Shown: piece after piece, positions 8,124 through 16,631 of the stretch
Layout of the letters: every line of letters begins with the position of its first letter
How positions within the stretch are numbered: position 1 is the stretch's first letter
Origin: Clostridia bacterium
GTDB lineage: Bacteria; Bacillota; Clostridia; Lutisporales; Lutisporaceae
DNA: 33,233 bases
Assembly (NCBI GenBank): GCA_029256325.1
Contig: JAQSYD010000010.1
Coordinates: 1 to 33,233, forward strand
Direction: 5' to 3'
Program-made: the position numbers and the translations under genes
The notes under the pieces: generated by a model
Database searches by the model: none
What the model was told of the DNA's origin: nothing
Seen by the model: only the letters and a program-made list of their open reading frames with translations

Positions 8124-8546
8124 ATGTCATTTCAACTAATTCCTTATATTCTGATGAATGGAAAAGCAAAAGAAGCCATTGATTATTATCAGGAAACATT
8201 AAATGCTGAAGTTCTGTTTATGCAAACTTTAGGAGAAGGTCCAAAAGATGAAACAGCAAGGCTTAAGGAAAATGAATTGAATCTTATCGCACATTCTGTA
8301 TTGAAAATTGGTGAAACTAAAATTATGATTGCTGATGTGATTCCTGAGCTTCCATTTGAAAAAGGTAATCAAGTTTCAATTTGTATCACAACCAACGATG
8401 TTTCATTAACAAGACAGCTTTATGAAAATTTAAAGAAAGACGGCAAAGTCATTATCGAGCTAAATGAAATCTACTTCAGTCCTGCCTATGGTATGGTGAC
8501 TGATAAATTTGGAGTTACTTTCCAAGTTTATACCAATAGAATATAA
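8124..8546 (+). CDS. VOC superfamily protein, PhnB-like
   Basis: A 140-residue protein of the vicinal oxygen chelate fold, close to the PhnB/3-demethylubiquinone methyltransferase-like group. N-terminal PYILMNGKAKEAIDYYQETL and C-terminal SPAYGMVTDKFGVTFQVY are typical. Members bind small molecules or metals, but many have no known reaction. AAGGAGATG stands ahead of the ATG. It is divergent from the WYL regulator at 7043-7987, which commonly accompanies such genes, so it is a probable target. No downstream partner is strictly coupled; the reductase gene has its own promoter. Confidence 0.85.
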   Translation: MSFQLIPYILMNGKAKEAIDYYQETLNAEVLFMQTLGEGPKDETARLKENELNLIAHSVLKIGETKIMIADVIPELPFEKGNQVSICITTNDVSLTRQLYENLKKDGKVIIELNEIYFSPAYGMVTDKFGVTFQVYTNRI

Positions 8547-8587
8547 ATAGTATTAAATTTGATTTCTTCTCACATTAAAGTGCACTA

Positions 8588-8596
8588 TGATATAAT
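8588..8596 (+). promoter_or_regulatory. Extended -10 promoter of the flavodoxin-fold reductase
   Basis: TGATATAAT (TG-N-TATAAT) with only a weak -35. A start near 8603 gives a leader of about 90 bases that includes the hairpin at 8613-8651. Confidence 0.5.
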
Positions 8597-8612
8597 GTAG
8601 TAATACAAAGTA

Positions 8613-8651
8613 CTTGGTGGCATTGTTGATATATATAACAAGTCCTCCAAG
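8613..8651 (+). repeat. Long imperfect hairpin in the reductase leader
   Basis: CTTGG (8613-8617) pairs with CCAAG (8647-8651), GG (8619-8620) with CC (8644-8645), and TTGTT (8623-8627) with AACAA (8637-8641), around a GATATATAT loop. No T-tract follows, so it is not a terminator. It may be a protein-binding or mRNA-stability element; no known riboswitch is recognised. Confidence 0.55.
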
Positions 8652-8691
8652 GTTCTGCGAAACATCTTGAAAATTAATGTGAGGTATGAAA

Positions 8692-9318
8692 ATGAAAGTA
8701 TTACTTATTAATGGAAGTCCGAACGTGCATGGATGTACTTATACTGCTTTAGGCGAAGTAGCGAAGGAACTGGAAAATGCAAATATCAAAACAGAGATTT
8801 TTCATGTAGGAAACAAGCCCATTCGTGGCTGCATGGCTTGCGGCGGTTGTTCTAAAGATGACTCCTGCAAATGTGCCTTTGATGATGATGCTGTAAATGT
8901 TGCCTTAGAAAAAGCAAAAGAAGCAGATGGTTTTATCTTTGGCTCCCCAGTGCATTATGCCGGTGCATCTGGTCAAATAACATCTTTTTTAGATAGATTC
9001 TTCTATGCAGGAAATGGCTTTCAGTATAAACCTGGCGCAGCAATTGTAAGCTGTCGCCGCGGCGGTTCAACTGCCGCCTTCGAGCAGTTAAATAAATATT
9101 TTACTATTTCAAGTATGCCTGTTGTATCTTCACAATATTGGAATATGGTTCATGGGACTACCCCCGAAGAAGTAAAACAGGATTTGGAAGGAATGCAAAC
9201 AATGAGGACACTTGGTAAAAATATGGCTTGGCTTTTAAAAAGTATACAAGCCGGTAAAGAAGCAGGTGTTATGCTTCCGGATAAAGAGCCGCGAGTAGGA
9301 ACTAATTTTATACGTTAA
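8692..9318 (+). CDS. Flavodoxin-fold NAD(P)H-dependent FMN oxidoreductase
   Basis: Cytosolic flavin reductase or iron-sulfur flavoprotein relative, 208 residues, one flavodoxin-like domain. The FMN phosphate loop is INGSPNVHGCT near the N-terminus, and FGSPVHYAGASGQ is the second FMN-contacting loop. A cysteine cluster GCMACGGCSKDDSCKC at about 47-62 is like that of iron-sulfur flavoproteins and may be redox-active. The ATG at 8692 is chosen over one six bases earlier, because GTGAGG then sits at a normal distance. It is a single gene between its own promoter and a strong terminator. Confidence 0.9.
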   Translation: MKVLLINGSPNVHGCTYTALGEVAKELENANIKTEIFHVGNKPIRGCMACGGCSKDDSCKCAFDDDAVNVALEKAKEADGFIFGSPVHYAGASGQITSFLDRFFYAGNGFQYKPGAAIVSCRRGGSTAAFEQLNKYFTISSMPVVSSQYWNMVHGTTPEEVKQDLEGMQTMRTLGKNMAWLLKSIQAGKEAGVMLPDKEPRVGTNFIR

Positions 9319-9324
9319 TCTCAA

Positions 9325-9350
9325 AAGGGCTGACAAAACTGTCAGCCCTT
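9325..9350 (+). terminator. Intrinsic terminator after the flavodoxin-fold reductase
   Basis: AAGGGCTGACA and TGTCAGCCCTT form an 11-base stem with a four-base loop, followed by CTATTTT. Confidence 0.88.
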
Positions 9351-9588
9351 CTATTTTAATGTTCAGAATCGCTTGAGGCATTTTTTCATACATTACTGTA
9401 AAAATGTTTACTTAGTTATAATAAATTCAATGATCTTTAATGTCTTAAACTTTCCGAACATGCCCTGATGCGCTCGCTCTAGTGCTATCGGTCATTGTCA
9501 TAATTTACATAAAAAATAATCCTCCATTTTATATCCGTCATCCGAATTATATAATGTACATATTTTATTTTAAAATTGGAGGACAAAT

Positions 9589-9774
9589 ATGAGTATCCGT
9601 GAATTCAAGAATAGTGTAAATCTTATAATCAATTTTGTTGCCAGGGTAAATGAAGAGACAATACCCCATGATATCAAGAAAGCTATGGTAAAAGTTTATG
9701 CAAGCACGCTCAGAATCAATCTTACGGATAGGATGGTTGACAGCATTACAGAAATCACAGTTGTCTGCGCATAG
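9589..9774 (+). CDS. Small hypothetical protein, 61 residues
   Basis: Not recognised. It is supported as a real gene by TTGGAGGACAAAT just before the ATG and by a TATAAT box at 9550-9555. The protein is mixed-charge and probably helical, with no signal peptide or membrane helix (MSIREFKNSVNLI at the N-terminus, TDRMVDSITEITVVCA at the C-terminus). It stands alone, with a 238-base gap on the 5' side that otherwise shows nothing clear, and a REP-like palindrome after its stop. Confidence 0.65.
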   Translation: MSIREFKNSVNLIINFVARVNEETIPHDIKKAMVKVYASTLRINLTDRMVDSITEITVVCA

Positions 9775-9798
9775 AGTTTCTCCTTTTTTATATAATTA

Positions 9799-9908
9799 AA
9801 ATAAGTGCCCTGTAACAAGTCATTCAGTTATTGGACTGCATATAACTTAGTTCCTAGCACTTATTTATATATATAGAATCTAATTGTTTATGTTCTGTAC
9901 CTGATACC
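9799..9908. repeat. REP-like palindromic element E1
   Basis: AAATAAGTGC (9799-9808) and GCACTTATTT (9857-9866) are perfect arms. Inner pairings AACAAGT/ACTTAGTT (imperfect) and CAGT/ACTG extend the fold. A degenerate unit, TGTACCTGATACC, follows at 9896-9908 and is preceded by TATGTTC, as in element E8 at 32851-32932. It fills the gap between two convergent genes and may also terminate transcription. Confidence 0.6.
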
Positions 9909-9924
9909 TTCCATCAAATAGCTT

Positions 9925-10467
9925 TTACTTGAGACGAAGTTTACCAAGTAACATGCTATCATAATATGAACCCTCTATGAAATGGTAGTCCTTTAAGCGC
10001 CCTTCCAGCTCAAAGCTGTTCTTCTCCAGCACTCGGATAGACCCCACATTGGCTTCCACCACCCGTGCATGGAGCTTATGGAGCTTAAGCAAATCAAATG
10101 CAAAATCATTCATAAGCGCAACAGTTTCTGTGCCATAGCCCTTACCCCAATGGCTACTATGAAAAACATATCCAATTTCTGCATGCTTCGCTTCACGATC
10201 AAAATTGAAAATCATGGCTGTTCCTATAATTTTCTGAGTTGATTTAAGAACAATGGATGCATATAAATGTGTGCATGCTGCCTCACGTCTTATCATTTCT
10301 TCAATATAATTGTGAGTCTCATCCAAGGTTTTCATTAATGGCCAGCCAATAAAACGTGATACCTCCTCATCTGAAGCATAGCTATGTATCTCTTGGGCAT
10401 CACTGGTGTTCAAAGCTTTAAAGTGGATTTTCTCACCTTTCAATCCGTGAAATAAACTTGTGTTCAT
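9925..10467 (-). CDS. GNAT family N-acetyltransferase (RimJ/RimL type)
   Basis: A 180-residue acetyl-CoA-dependent acetyltransferase of the Acetyltransf_3 type. Hallmarks are EIGYVFHSSHWGKGYGTE (about 97-114; the acetyl-CoA loop is HWGKGYGTE), then LHARVVEANVGSIRVLEKNSF and EGRLKDYHFIEGSYYDSMLLG. These resemble ribosomal-protein Ala acetyltransferases, but such domains are widely used for other amines and the substrate is unknown. AGGGGGAATAGC precedes the ATG. It is monocistronic. Confidence 0.9.
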   Translation of the reverse strand: MNTSLFHGLKGEKIHFKALNTSDAQEIHSYASDEEVSRFIGWPLMKTLDETHNYIEEMIRREAACTHLYASIVLKSTQKIIGTAMIFNFDREAKHAEIGYVFHSSHWGKGYGTETVALMNDFAFDLLKLHKLHARVVEANVGSIRVLEKNSFELEGRLKDYHFIEGSYYDSMLLGKLRLK

Positions 10468-10675
10468 GCTATTCCCCCTTTATGCTCATTTTCTACTTTC
10501 ACTTACTCCTTCCATTATACAGAATCAAATCAATAAGAACCATCCCTTTACACGCCTCACCACATAGATGATTGCTATTTGATTGAACAGTTCTATATAT
10601 TTTTTCTATTTGTATTATAAAATCCTATTTATTATACTTATCATGAATTCAATATATCTTTGGTGGAGGAATAAA

Positions 10676-11149
10676 ATGAAAAATAATCAAGTTATTGCAT
10701 CTGTTCGTAAACAGGCAGAAGGTTATTTCCAACGCGGAGAGTTTTTCTGTTCAGAAGCTGTTGTTCATACAATAAATGAACTGTTAGATTGTCCCTTCCA
10801 GGAGGACATTGTTAAGCTTGCATCTGCTTTCCCAATTGGATTGGGCAAATCCGGATGCTTGTGTGGTGCTGTTAGCGGAGGTGCTATGGCCTTAGGTATG
10901 GCTTATGGCAGAAAGCATGGCGAACCGATGAATGAGAAAATGTTTCCTATTTCAGCAGCGCTTCACGATCATATCAAGGATCTATACAAAAGTACTTGTT
11001 GCCGAGTCCTTGTAAAGGGTTATGAATTTGCCAGCCCTGAAAGAAAAGCTCATTGTGTGCAGATTACAGGCGAGGTAGCTGCGTGGATCGCTGAAAAGCT
11101 ATTAGAAGACCCTGAAATTTCCGCTAAAATTAAAGCTCTTCAAGTCTAA
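10676..11149 (+). CDS. C_GCAxxG_C_C family protein
   Basis: A 157-residue cytosolic protein of the C_GCAxxG_C_C family, named after its conserved cysteines and common in anaerobes. The cysteines are C25 (FFCSEA), C61 and C63 (GCLCGAVSGG), C108/C109 (TCCRVL) and C127 (AHCVQITG). They probably bind a metal or act in redox chemistry; no reaction is established. The start is placed at 10676, where GGTGGAGGAATAAA precedes the ATG. The upstream extension of the open frame is AT-rich and hydrophobic and looks non-coding. The TDT pseudogene follows 73 bases later. Confidence 0.88.
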   Translation: MKNNQVIASVRKQAEGYFQRGEFFCSEAVVHTINELLDCPFQEDIVKLASAFPIGLGKSGCLCGAVSGGAMALGMAYGRKHGEPMNEKMFPISAALHDHIKDLYKSTCCRVLVKGYEFASPERKAHCVQITGEVAAWIAEKLLEDPEISAKIKALQV

Positions 11150-11222
11150 TTCAGCTTTATTCACCATGATGATTTATAAGAGTTAAAATATTTATAACCT
11201 TAAAGAGGAGAATAATGAATTT

Positions 11223-11739
11223 ATGATTAAAAAATTACCCCTTCCTATAGCTGGCTTAATGTTGGCTTTGGCAGCAGCCGGAAACCTTTTGCTTTCTTAC
11301 GGAGGTATTTATAGAAATCTATTTGGCGTTATAGCCGGTATCGTGCTGGTATTGCTACTGGCAAAGGTTTTGATAATGCCAAAAGCTATCAAGGAAGGCT
11401 TTGAAAATCCTGTTGTTGCTAGTGTAATGCCAACTTTTTCAATGGGTTTAATATTATTATCAACTTATTTAAAACCCTATGCCGCCTAAGCTGCTTAAGC
11501 TAAATTTTTACCCAAGCTATTCAGCCTTTACCTTTCCATTCGTTATTACTGCAATTGCTATGAAGGGGGTCTATGCTTATCTGCTAAAGTCTGAAAGCAG
11601 CATTTTCTTCTTAGGTTATCTTGTAAACTTATTAGAGTTTTGGGCTATCATTATGGTGATCTATGTATTATTAAGATATATGCTTTTTATGACTTCAAAT
11701 TCAGAGACTGCCAAGCATACTCCAAAAGTAAATGCCTAA
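11223..11739 (+). pseudogene. TDT (TehA/SLAC1) family transporter, internally deleted and frameshifted
   Basis: Two fragments of one transporter lie in different frames. The first (11223-11489, 88 residues) is the N-terminus with LPLPIAGLMLALAAAGNLL and PVVASVMPTFSMGL. The second (open from 11479 to 11739, 86 residues) is the C-terminus with LLKLNFYPSYSAFTFPFVIT and RYMLFM. Intact TDT exporters are about 300-330 residues, so roughly 130-150 residues, about five helices, are missing at a junction near 11480. The reading frame also shifts by +1 there. The best ribosome binding site, AAAGAGGAG, fits an ATG at 11214 that stops after three codons. It is most likely a decayed tellurite/anion-type exporter gene. 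Confidence 0.85.
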
Positions 11740-11904
11740 GTCCCCGGGGAAATAACAAGCATCCTCTATACACAAGACATCCACAGGATTCTGAACGAAT
11801 TCTCTCCACTGGATTTGCTTATATATTTTTTAAAAATTCTGCCATGTGAAATTATAAATGATATAATTATTTGGAATGAATACAGTTTGTAGGGGGAAAT
11901 TATA

Positions 11905-12792
11905 GTGGAAGCATTGGTGGTTGAAAAAAAGGTCCTGCAAAGAAATACAGGTCGAAATGATATGCTAAAGCTGCTTGCATTCGCAACAATGCTTGTTGAT
12001 CATATTGGGTATATGTTTTTCCCAAATGAAATGCTTTTCAGGATTATTGGGAGATTGGCCTTTCCGATTTTTGCCTATCAGATTGCTTTAGGCTACTCCC
12101 GAACATCCAATCGCAAAAAATATGTTTTAAGACTTTCCGTATTTGCTTTAATAACTCAAATACCCTATTCTTTTTTCAATCCCGATATTCAGTTTAATCC
12201 TTTTCATTTTAATGTGCTGTTTACGTTTATAGCTGCCATAGGGCTGCTTTGTATTTATGATATGGGCATCCTTAAAATTAAGAGTTTTATAAAACACAAG
12301 AATTATAAACATCTTTTATATGGTGTGCTTTTACTAGCCCTGGCTGTTATATTAATCATTCTTCCGGAAGTAATAAGCTTCATGGTAAAAGATTTTTATT
12401 TAGAATACGGCTTGCTGGCATTAGTCTTAGTTTTATTGTTTCACATCTTTCAAGATAAAATGGAAATCGCTGTTGTAAGCATTATACTACTATATCTGCT
12501 TCACGGTTATTACCGAATTGCCCTATGGAACTCCGCATATTCATCTGCACGATTTTGGAGTAACCTTTTTGATTTTACATTTATATGGGGTCAGCTTAAC
12601 TTTCAGAACGGGCTATCGCAGCTGCAAAGATACTATTTTAACGCATGGGGAGTTTTTGCACTCATCCCAATTTTCCTATTGGAAAGTATAAACGCAAGGC
12701 ACATTAAGCTAAATAAATATGTGGGTTATGTTTTTTATCCTGCCCACATGGCACTTTTAATTGTTATAGCTGTTATGCTGAAGGCTTATTAA
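11905..12792 (+). CDS. TraX-like integral membrane protein
   Basis: Multipass membrane protein of 295 residues with about eight helices. It matches the TraX family, first known for F-pilin acetylation but widespread in Firmicutes without plasmids. The N-terminal block has LKLLAFATMLVDHIGYMFF (about 21-39), RIIGRLAFPIFAYQIALGYS and the TSNRKKYVLRL loop, as expected for the family. The start is GTG with AGGGGG eight bases upstream, and a TATAAT-like box lies near 11865. Acyl transfer to a surface molecule is plausible but unproven here. It is monocistronic and convergent with the nitroreductase gene. Confidence 0.87.
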   Translation: MEALVVEKKVLQRNTGRNDMLKLLAFATMLVDHIGYMFFPNEMLFRIIGRLAFPIFAYQIALGYSRTSNRKKYVLRLSVFALITQIPYSFFNPDIQFNPFHFNVLFTFIAAIGLLCIYDMGILKIKSFIKHKNYKHLLYGVLLLALAVILIILPEVISFMVKDFYLEYGLLALVLVLLFHIFQDKMEIAVVSIILLYLLHGYYRIALWNSAYSSARFWSNLFDFTFIWGQLNFQNGLSQLQRYYFNAWGVFALIPIFLLESINARHIKLNKYVGYVFYPAHMALLIVIAVMLKAY

Positions 12793-12796
12793 TACA

Positions 12797-12834
12797 AAGT
12801 TATTGTTTATATCTCTAGCCATCAACAATAACTT
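12797..12834. terminator. AT-rich hairpin between convergent genes
   Basis: AAGTTATTGTT and AACAATAACTT form a perfect 11-base stem with a 16-base loop right after the TraX-like gene stop. It lacks GC and a clean T-run, so its terminator role is tentative. Confidence 0.4.
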
Positions 12835-12843
12835 GATATCTTC

Positions 12844-12856
12844 GGTGCCTGGCACC
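12844..12856. repeat. REP-like core palindrome E2 (GGTGCCTGGCACC)
   Basis: A perfect 13-base palindrome five bases after the nitroreductase stop. It is the cleanest copy of the dispersed family also found near 9.8, 23.5, 27.1, 28.4, 29.6, 30.4 and 32.9 kb. Confidence 0.7.
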
Positions 12857-12861
12857 AAAGA

Positions 12862-13641
12862 TTATTCTACTTTGCCGACAGCAGAAACATAAACAACATA
12901 TTCATTTTCTCCATCTATACCAAGCAGTTCATCAAAAGCTTTTTGAACATACCCCGCAATGGCACAAGTACCACACCCGATCCCCTCACTTGCCAGATAT
13001 AGATTTTGACATATATGCCCTATGTCTAGCAGCATTAATCGATGTGCTTCACCATGGTATCGCCATTCACCGCGATATGGAATGCAGGACCATAAAAATA
13101 CAACTGGCGCTCGCCCAAGCCACATGGCTTCCTCTTGATAGTTTTCACCGCCATAAGCATAGATAAGTTTATCCGGCAGATTATCGACAGAATGATAAAA
13201 TGCAAGCTTATGCGCTAAGGGCAGATAAATATAAATACCTTTTTCCAAACCGGCTACATTATTCACAGCAAGATATGTCTCATAGGCATGCCTGCCACCT
13301 GCAGACGGTACGGGACGCAGCGTTATATGTCCTGTATTTTTATATGCAGGTATCATTTTCTGCACCCCTTGAGTTGACCATAGCAAAAAAGATAACTCTT
13401 CTAGTGTAATTGGCAAATCTTTATAATTTCGTCTACTTCTACGGTTATTAAGGCAATCATATAAGTCACTATGTTTCATTATATTTTTATCTACGACCGG
13501 AAGTTCAATTATTCGTAGATTGCTATCCATTGCTTTCTCAACAGATGGTGGCGGCAGACCACGTTCTTGATCAGAAATAAATTCACGTTCAGGCAGATCA
13601 AATCCGCTTTTCATAAAAGTTCGATTGTTTTTAAAGTCCAT
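12862..13641 (-). CDS. SagB-type nitroreductase/dehydrogenase
   Basis: FMN-dependent oxidoreductase of the SagB-like nitroreductase group, 259 residues. The FMN-binding arginine motif is NNRRSRRNYKDLPITLEELS, followed by LLWSTQGVQ, the segment VPSAGGRHAYETYLAV, and C-terminal GIGCGTCAIAGY with VSAVGKVE. Free-standing members reduce small substrates or oxidise azolines in peptides. No peptide-modification partner is next to it, so a housekeeping redox role is more likely. The ATG at 13641 has GGAGGATACAGT ahead of it; the 23-residue upstream extension has no binding site. Confidence 0.9.
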   Translation of the reverse strand: MDFKNNRTFMKSGFDLPEREFISDQERGLPPPSVEKAMDSNLRIIELPVVDKNIMKHSDLYDCLNNRRSRRNYKDLPITLEELSFLLWSTQGVQKMIPAYKNTGHITLRPVPSAGGRHAYETYLAVNNVAGLEKGIYIYLPLAHKLAFYHSVDNLPDKLIYAYGGENYQEEAMWLGRAPVVFLWSCIPYRGEWRYHGEAHRLMLLDIGHICQNLYLASEGIGCGTCAIAGYVQKAFDELLGIDGENEYVVYVSAVGKVE

Positions 13642-13875
13642 ACTGTATCCTCCTCGATTATATAATCCAATACGCAGGTAAAAGTTTTTGATTCGACATT
13701 CACGTCCCAACTCCTTCTATTCACGCACCTTATCTCCATATAAGTATTTTAGCTTATATAATAAGGATTTTGGCAGATTAGGTACCTTACACTCATTTCA
13801 TTGAAAAGGTATAAAGTGTTTTATATAATAGGAATATAAGTAGTAATTTACCGTATTGAAAAGGAGTAAATTTCA

Positions 13876-14550
13876 ATGAAATTGAATGTTGTGTTTTTAG
13901 GCAAGTGTAATTATGAAAAAGCGCTGGAGATTCAGTATAGCATTCTGGAAAAACGTCAAAAGCAGGAAATAGGTGATACCCTGATTTTAGTGGAGCATCC
14001 CCCAGTAATCACTATTGGAAGAGGTGGAGACGCTGCTAATATCGTTGCTTCGAAAGAGTATTTAGAAACTATGGGGGTTGATGTTATTCATACAAATAGG
14101 GGTGGAGACGTAACCTATCATGGACCTGGACAAATTGTTGGCTATCCTATTGTTAGTATTAAAGATTTAAAAATGGGCATCCGAGACTTTGTATACAATC
14201 TTGAAGAAATATTTATACACCTTTTAAAGGATAAATATAATATTGAGGCTGGAAGGTATCTAGAGTATACAGGGGTCTGGATAGGAAACCAAAAGATCAC
14301 TGCGATCGGATTGGCAGTAAAGCGTGGAATTACCATGCATGGCTTTGCATTTAATGTAAACACAAACCTAAATCATTTTCAATTTATTGTACCCTGTGGA
14401 ATAACGGATAAAGAGGTAACCTCCGTTGAGAAGCTTATCGATAGAGAGGCAGATTTTCATGAGCTAAACAAGTCAGTTCTTGAATATTACTGTAAGGTTT
14501 TTAAATACGAAGGTTATAAAGAGCTGGATATCAGTTGCTGTGAAAACTAA
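13876..14550 (+). CDS. lipB: Octanoyl-[acyl-carrier-protein]:protein octanoyltransferase
   Basis: LipB transfers octanoate from acyl carrier protein to lipoyl domains (GcvH and 2-oxoacid dehydrogenase E2), the first step of lipoate synthesis. The 224-residue protein has the full family layout. RGGDVTYHGPGQ is at residues 75-86. The catalytic lysine is K140 in NQKITAIG, followed by RGITMHGFAFNVN. The catalytic cysteine is C174 in FIVPCGITDKE. AAGGAG lies before the ATG. The gene is single, without lipA beside it, and ends at a strong terminator. Confidence 0.95.
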   Translation: MKLNVVFLGKCNYEKALEIQYSILEKRQKQEIGDTLILVEHPPVITIGRGGDAANIVASKEYLETMGVDVIHTNRGGDVTYHGPGQIVGYPIVSIKDLKMGIRDFVYNLEEIFIHLLKDKYNIEAGRYLEYTGVWIGNQKITAIGLAVKRGITMHGFAFNVNTNLNHFQFIVPCGITDKEVTSVEKLIDREADFHELNKSVLEYYCKVFKYEGYKELDISCCEN

Positions 14551-14553
14551 TAC

Positions 14554-14592
14554 AAATGCCTTACCCAATTGTTAGTGCCGGGTAAGGCATTT
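14554..14592 (+). terminator. Intrinsic terminator after lipB
   Basis: AAATGCCTTACCC and GGGTAAGGCATTT form a 13-base stem with a 13-base loop, followed by ATTT. It may also serve the convergent TetR gene. Confidence 0.88.
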
Positions 14593-14636
14593 ATTTACCT
14601 TAAACGATCTTCCTTTCAAAATGAAATATACGCCAA

Positions 14637-15251
14637 TTACCTGGCTATCCCAATCCTGATAAGGCTTACTATGTTATCAGTTATCCTTTCAATAAATTCA
14701 CCTAGGTCAAGAGTTTCTTTATTGTCTTCAAAGCGCTCCAATATTAGATTGGATGATAAAATGTGTATGGATTTTGCTATGAACTTTATATCAATATCAC
14801 TTCTTACCTCACCGGCTTCAATACCCTTCATCAGCATGGATTCGTACAAGCTTGATGTATCAAGCGCCTCTACCCCGAATATTTCGTTGATAAGCTCCAT
14901 ATTCTCAAACATCCTGCTTGCAAGCTTTTCATATTGGGGTTTTGAAGCTGCAAACTCCGCTCCCGCTTTAAATAAATCTCTTAATCCTTGAAAAAAGCTC
15001 TCTTGCCGCCTCATCAAAACAGGCTCCATATATTTCATCTTTTCTTTCCTGATAATGATGATGATATACCGATACAAGTCCTTCTTATCTTCAAAATAGT
15101 CATAAAAGCTGCTTCGCGGAATTTTTGCTTTATGAATGATATCAGAAATTTTTACTTCATTGAAGGTAAACTGCGAAAACTCATTTATCGCTACATCAAT
15201 AATCTGATTTTGCTTTTCACTTGTTAGGTTGAAAAATGTCTGCTTAGGCAA
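14637..15251 (-). CDS. TetR/AcrR family transcriptional regulator
   Basis: A 204-residue repressor-type protein. The N-terminal TetR helix-turn-helix is at about 10-56 (IIDVAINEFSQFTFNEV, DIIHKAKIPRSSFYDYFEDK). The remainder is a helical ligand-binding domain. The start is TTG with AGGGG eight bases upstream; an ATG in between is in another frame. It follows the glycosyltransferase gene by 57 bases on the same strand and is probably the second gene of that operon. The palindrome at 16617-16631 in front of the operon is the obvious candidate site. Confidence 0.9.
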   Translation of the reverse strand: MPKQTFFNLTSEKQNQIIDVAINEFSQFTFNEVKISDIIHKAKIPRSSFYDYFEDKKDLYRYIIIIIRKEKMKYMEPVLMRRQESFFQGLRDLFKAGAEFAASKPQYEKLASRMFENMELINEIFGVEALDTSSLYESMLMKGIEAGEVRSDIDIKFIAKSIHILSSNLILERFEDNKETLDLGEFIERITDNIVSLIRIGIAR

Positions 15252-15308
15252 ATAATCATCCCCTATCCTGATCTATAATCATGCTGTTATTCTTTCCTTC
15301 ACTTATGT

Positions 15309-16571
15309 CTACATATAAAGCTCATACACCTTCTCCATATATTTTACAGCATTTTGAAGACCATTCTCTTTTATTATTATGCTTTGAATATCCTTTGCTT
15401 TTTCTATATATTTAACGTTATCCATTTCTATAAAGGCTTTAACCAGATCAGATATTTCTACGTTCTTTTCCTTCAAGGGCTTCATCGTATATCCTTTTGA
15501 ATACAGCATATGAGCCCAAAATGGTTGGTCTGTGGTAAATGGCATTATTAATTGCGGGGCTCCACTAAGAAGTGCTTCAGACATAGTACCTACGCCCCCA
15601 TGATGTATGATACCCTTCGCCTTCATGAATAAAAGCCTATGTGGGGCTTTTTCTGCTGCAAAAATATTTTCCTCATTTTCAAAGCTCATTCCACTTGTTC
15701 CTGTTAAAACCACAGCTCTGTTTTCAGTTTCTCTTAAAGCTTTAACAAGTTTCTCCTTAAAGACTTCAGGATTCTTAAGGGGCATACTGCTGAAGGATAC
15801 AACGATGGGCTTTCTGCCTTTCTCTATAAAATCCTCCAGTTTTTCATCCAGCTTAGCTTCACCTATATCCATATAGAAAAAACCAGATATATAAACCCTG
15901 TCTTTCCAGCTCTCTACTTCTTTAAATATATATGGGCTGATTGGATAGATGATGGGTATATCTCTACCATTCACTTTAAATGTACGCTCTCCCGATTTTC
16001 TCTTAGGAAGCTTTAAAGCGTTTTTTCTAAACTCATTTATATCCTTCATGTAGGACGATTCTCCAAGGGCAGTAGCCTTATAGGTCAATTTATTCAGAGC
16101 AGGTCCTAAGTTTCTTTTTGATGCTATTACAAAGTTAGGAAACTCAGAAATCGGAAATAAAATGGGTACCGGAGGCATGCTGATACAAGGAATCCTCAAG
16201 TACTCTGCAATATCACCCGCTCCAAGTGCTTTAGGATGATAGACAATCATATCTGACCCTTTTGAGGCTTCCAGAAAATCACTCATACTCTTCCTATATG
16301 CTGGTGTAATGACTTCCTTCGCATACTTTAGCATTTTAAAAATATTGAAGCTTCCCCCATTGAATACCTTTCTTCCTTCTTCGCTTTCTAGAATAGCCAT
16401 AAAATCTGCAGTGGCTTCGTAGAATTCAACTCCGTTTTCCTCTATGAAATTTTTAAAACTTCTACCTGTACATACCAACGCTTCATGTCCATTCTTAATC
16501 AGTTCCTTAGCCAGAGCTAGATAGGGTTGAACATCACCTCTGGTGCCTAATGTAAGAAATGTAACCTTCAT
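15309..16571 (-). CDS. UDP-glucosyltransferase-like GT1 glycosyltransferase
   Basis: A 420-residue GT-B glycosyltransferase of the family that includes macrolide and sterol glucosyltransferases (GT1/GT28-like). The N-terminal acceptor domain starts FLTLGTRGDVQPYLALAKEL. The C-terminal donor domain carries IIHHGGVGTMSEALLSGAPQ and IMPFTTDQPFWA, the nucleotide-sugar signature. There are no membrane helices. Natural acceptors may be lipids, antibiotics or other small hydrophobic molecules. Pairing with a TetR regulator suggests induction by its substrate, for example xenobiotic detoxification; this is inference. TAGGAGGCGCTG precedes the ATG. Confidence 0.9.
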   Translation of the reverse strand: MKVTFLTLGTRGDVQPYLALAKELIKNGHEALVCTGRSFKNFIEENGVEFYEATADFMAILESEEGRKVFNGGSFNIFKMLKYAKEVITPAYRKSMSDFLEASKGSDMIVYHPKALGAGDIAEYLRIPCISMPPVPILFPISEFPNFVIASKRNLGPALNKLTYKATALGESSYMKDINEFRKNALKLPKRKSGERTFKVNGRDIPIIYPISPYIFKEVESWKDRVYISGFFYMDIGEAKLDEKLEDFIEKGRKPIVVSFSSMPLKNPEVFKEKLVKALRETENRAVVLTGTSGMSFENEENIFAAEKAPHRLLFMKAKGIIHHGGVGTMSEALLSGAPQLIMPFTTDQPFWAHMLYSKGYTMKPLKEKNVEISDLVKAFIEMDNVKYIEKAKDIQSIIIKENGLQNAVKYMEKVYELYM

Positions 16572-16616
16572 AATCAGCGCCTCCTATAAACTATGATTTT
16601 CAAAATTTATATGTCC

Positions 16617-16631
16617 GACGACAGTGTCGTC
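16617..16631. promoter_or_regulatory. GACGACA-G-TGTCGTC palindrome, candidate TetR operator
   Basis: A perfect 7+1+7 inverted repeat in the 5' region of the glycosyltransferase-TetR operon. It lies just downstream of a TTGACG box (16664-16669, minus) and upstream of TATAAA (16606-16611, minus), so a bound repressor would block transcription. Confidence 0.65.

Noticed and set aside
10583-10675. 31-residue N-terminal extension of the C_GCAxxG_C_C protein
   Set aside because: It is AT-rich and hydrophobic, has no ribosome binding site, and an excellent site lies before the internal ATG at 10676.
14569-14991. 140-codon plus-strand frame opposite the TetR gene
   Set aside because: It is a shadow of the TetR coding sequence with serine-rich antisense composition and starts inside the lipB terminator.
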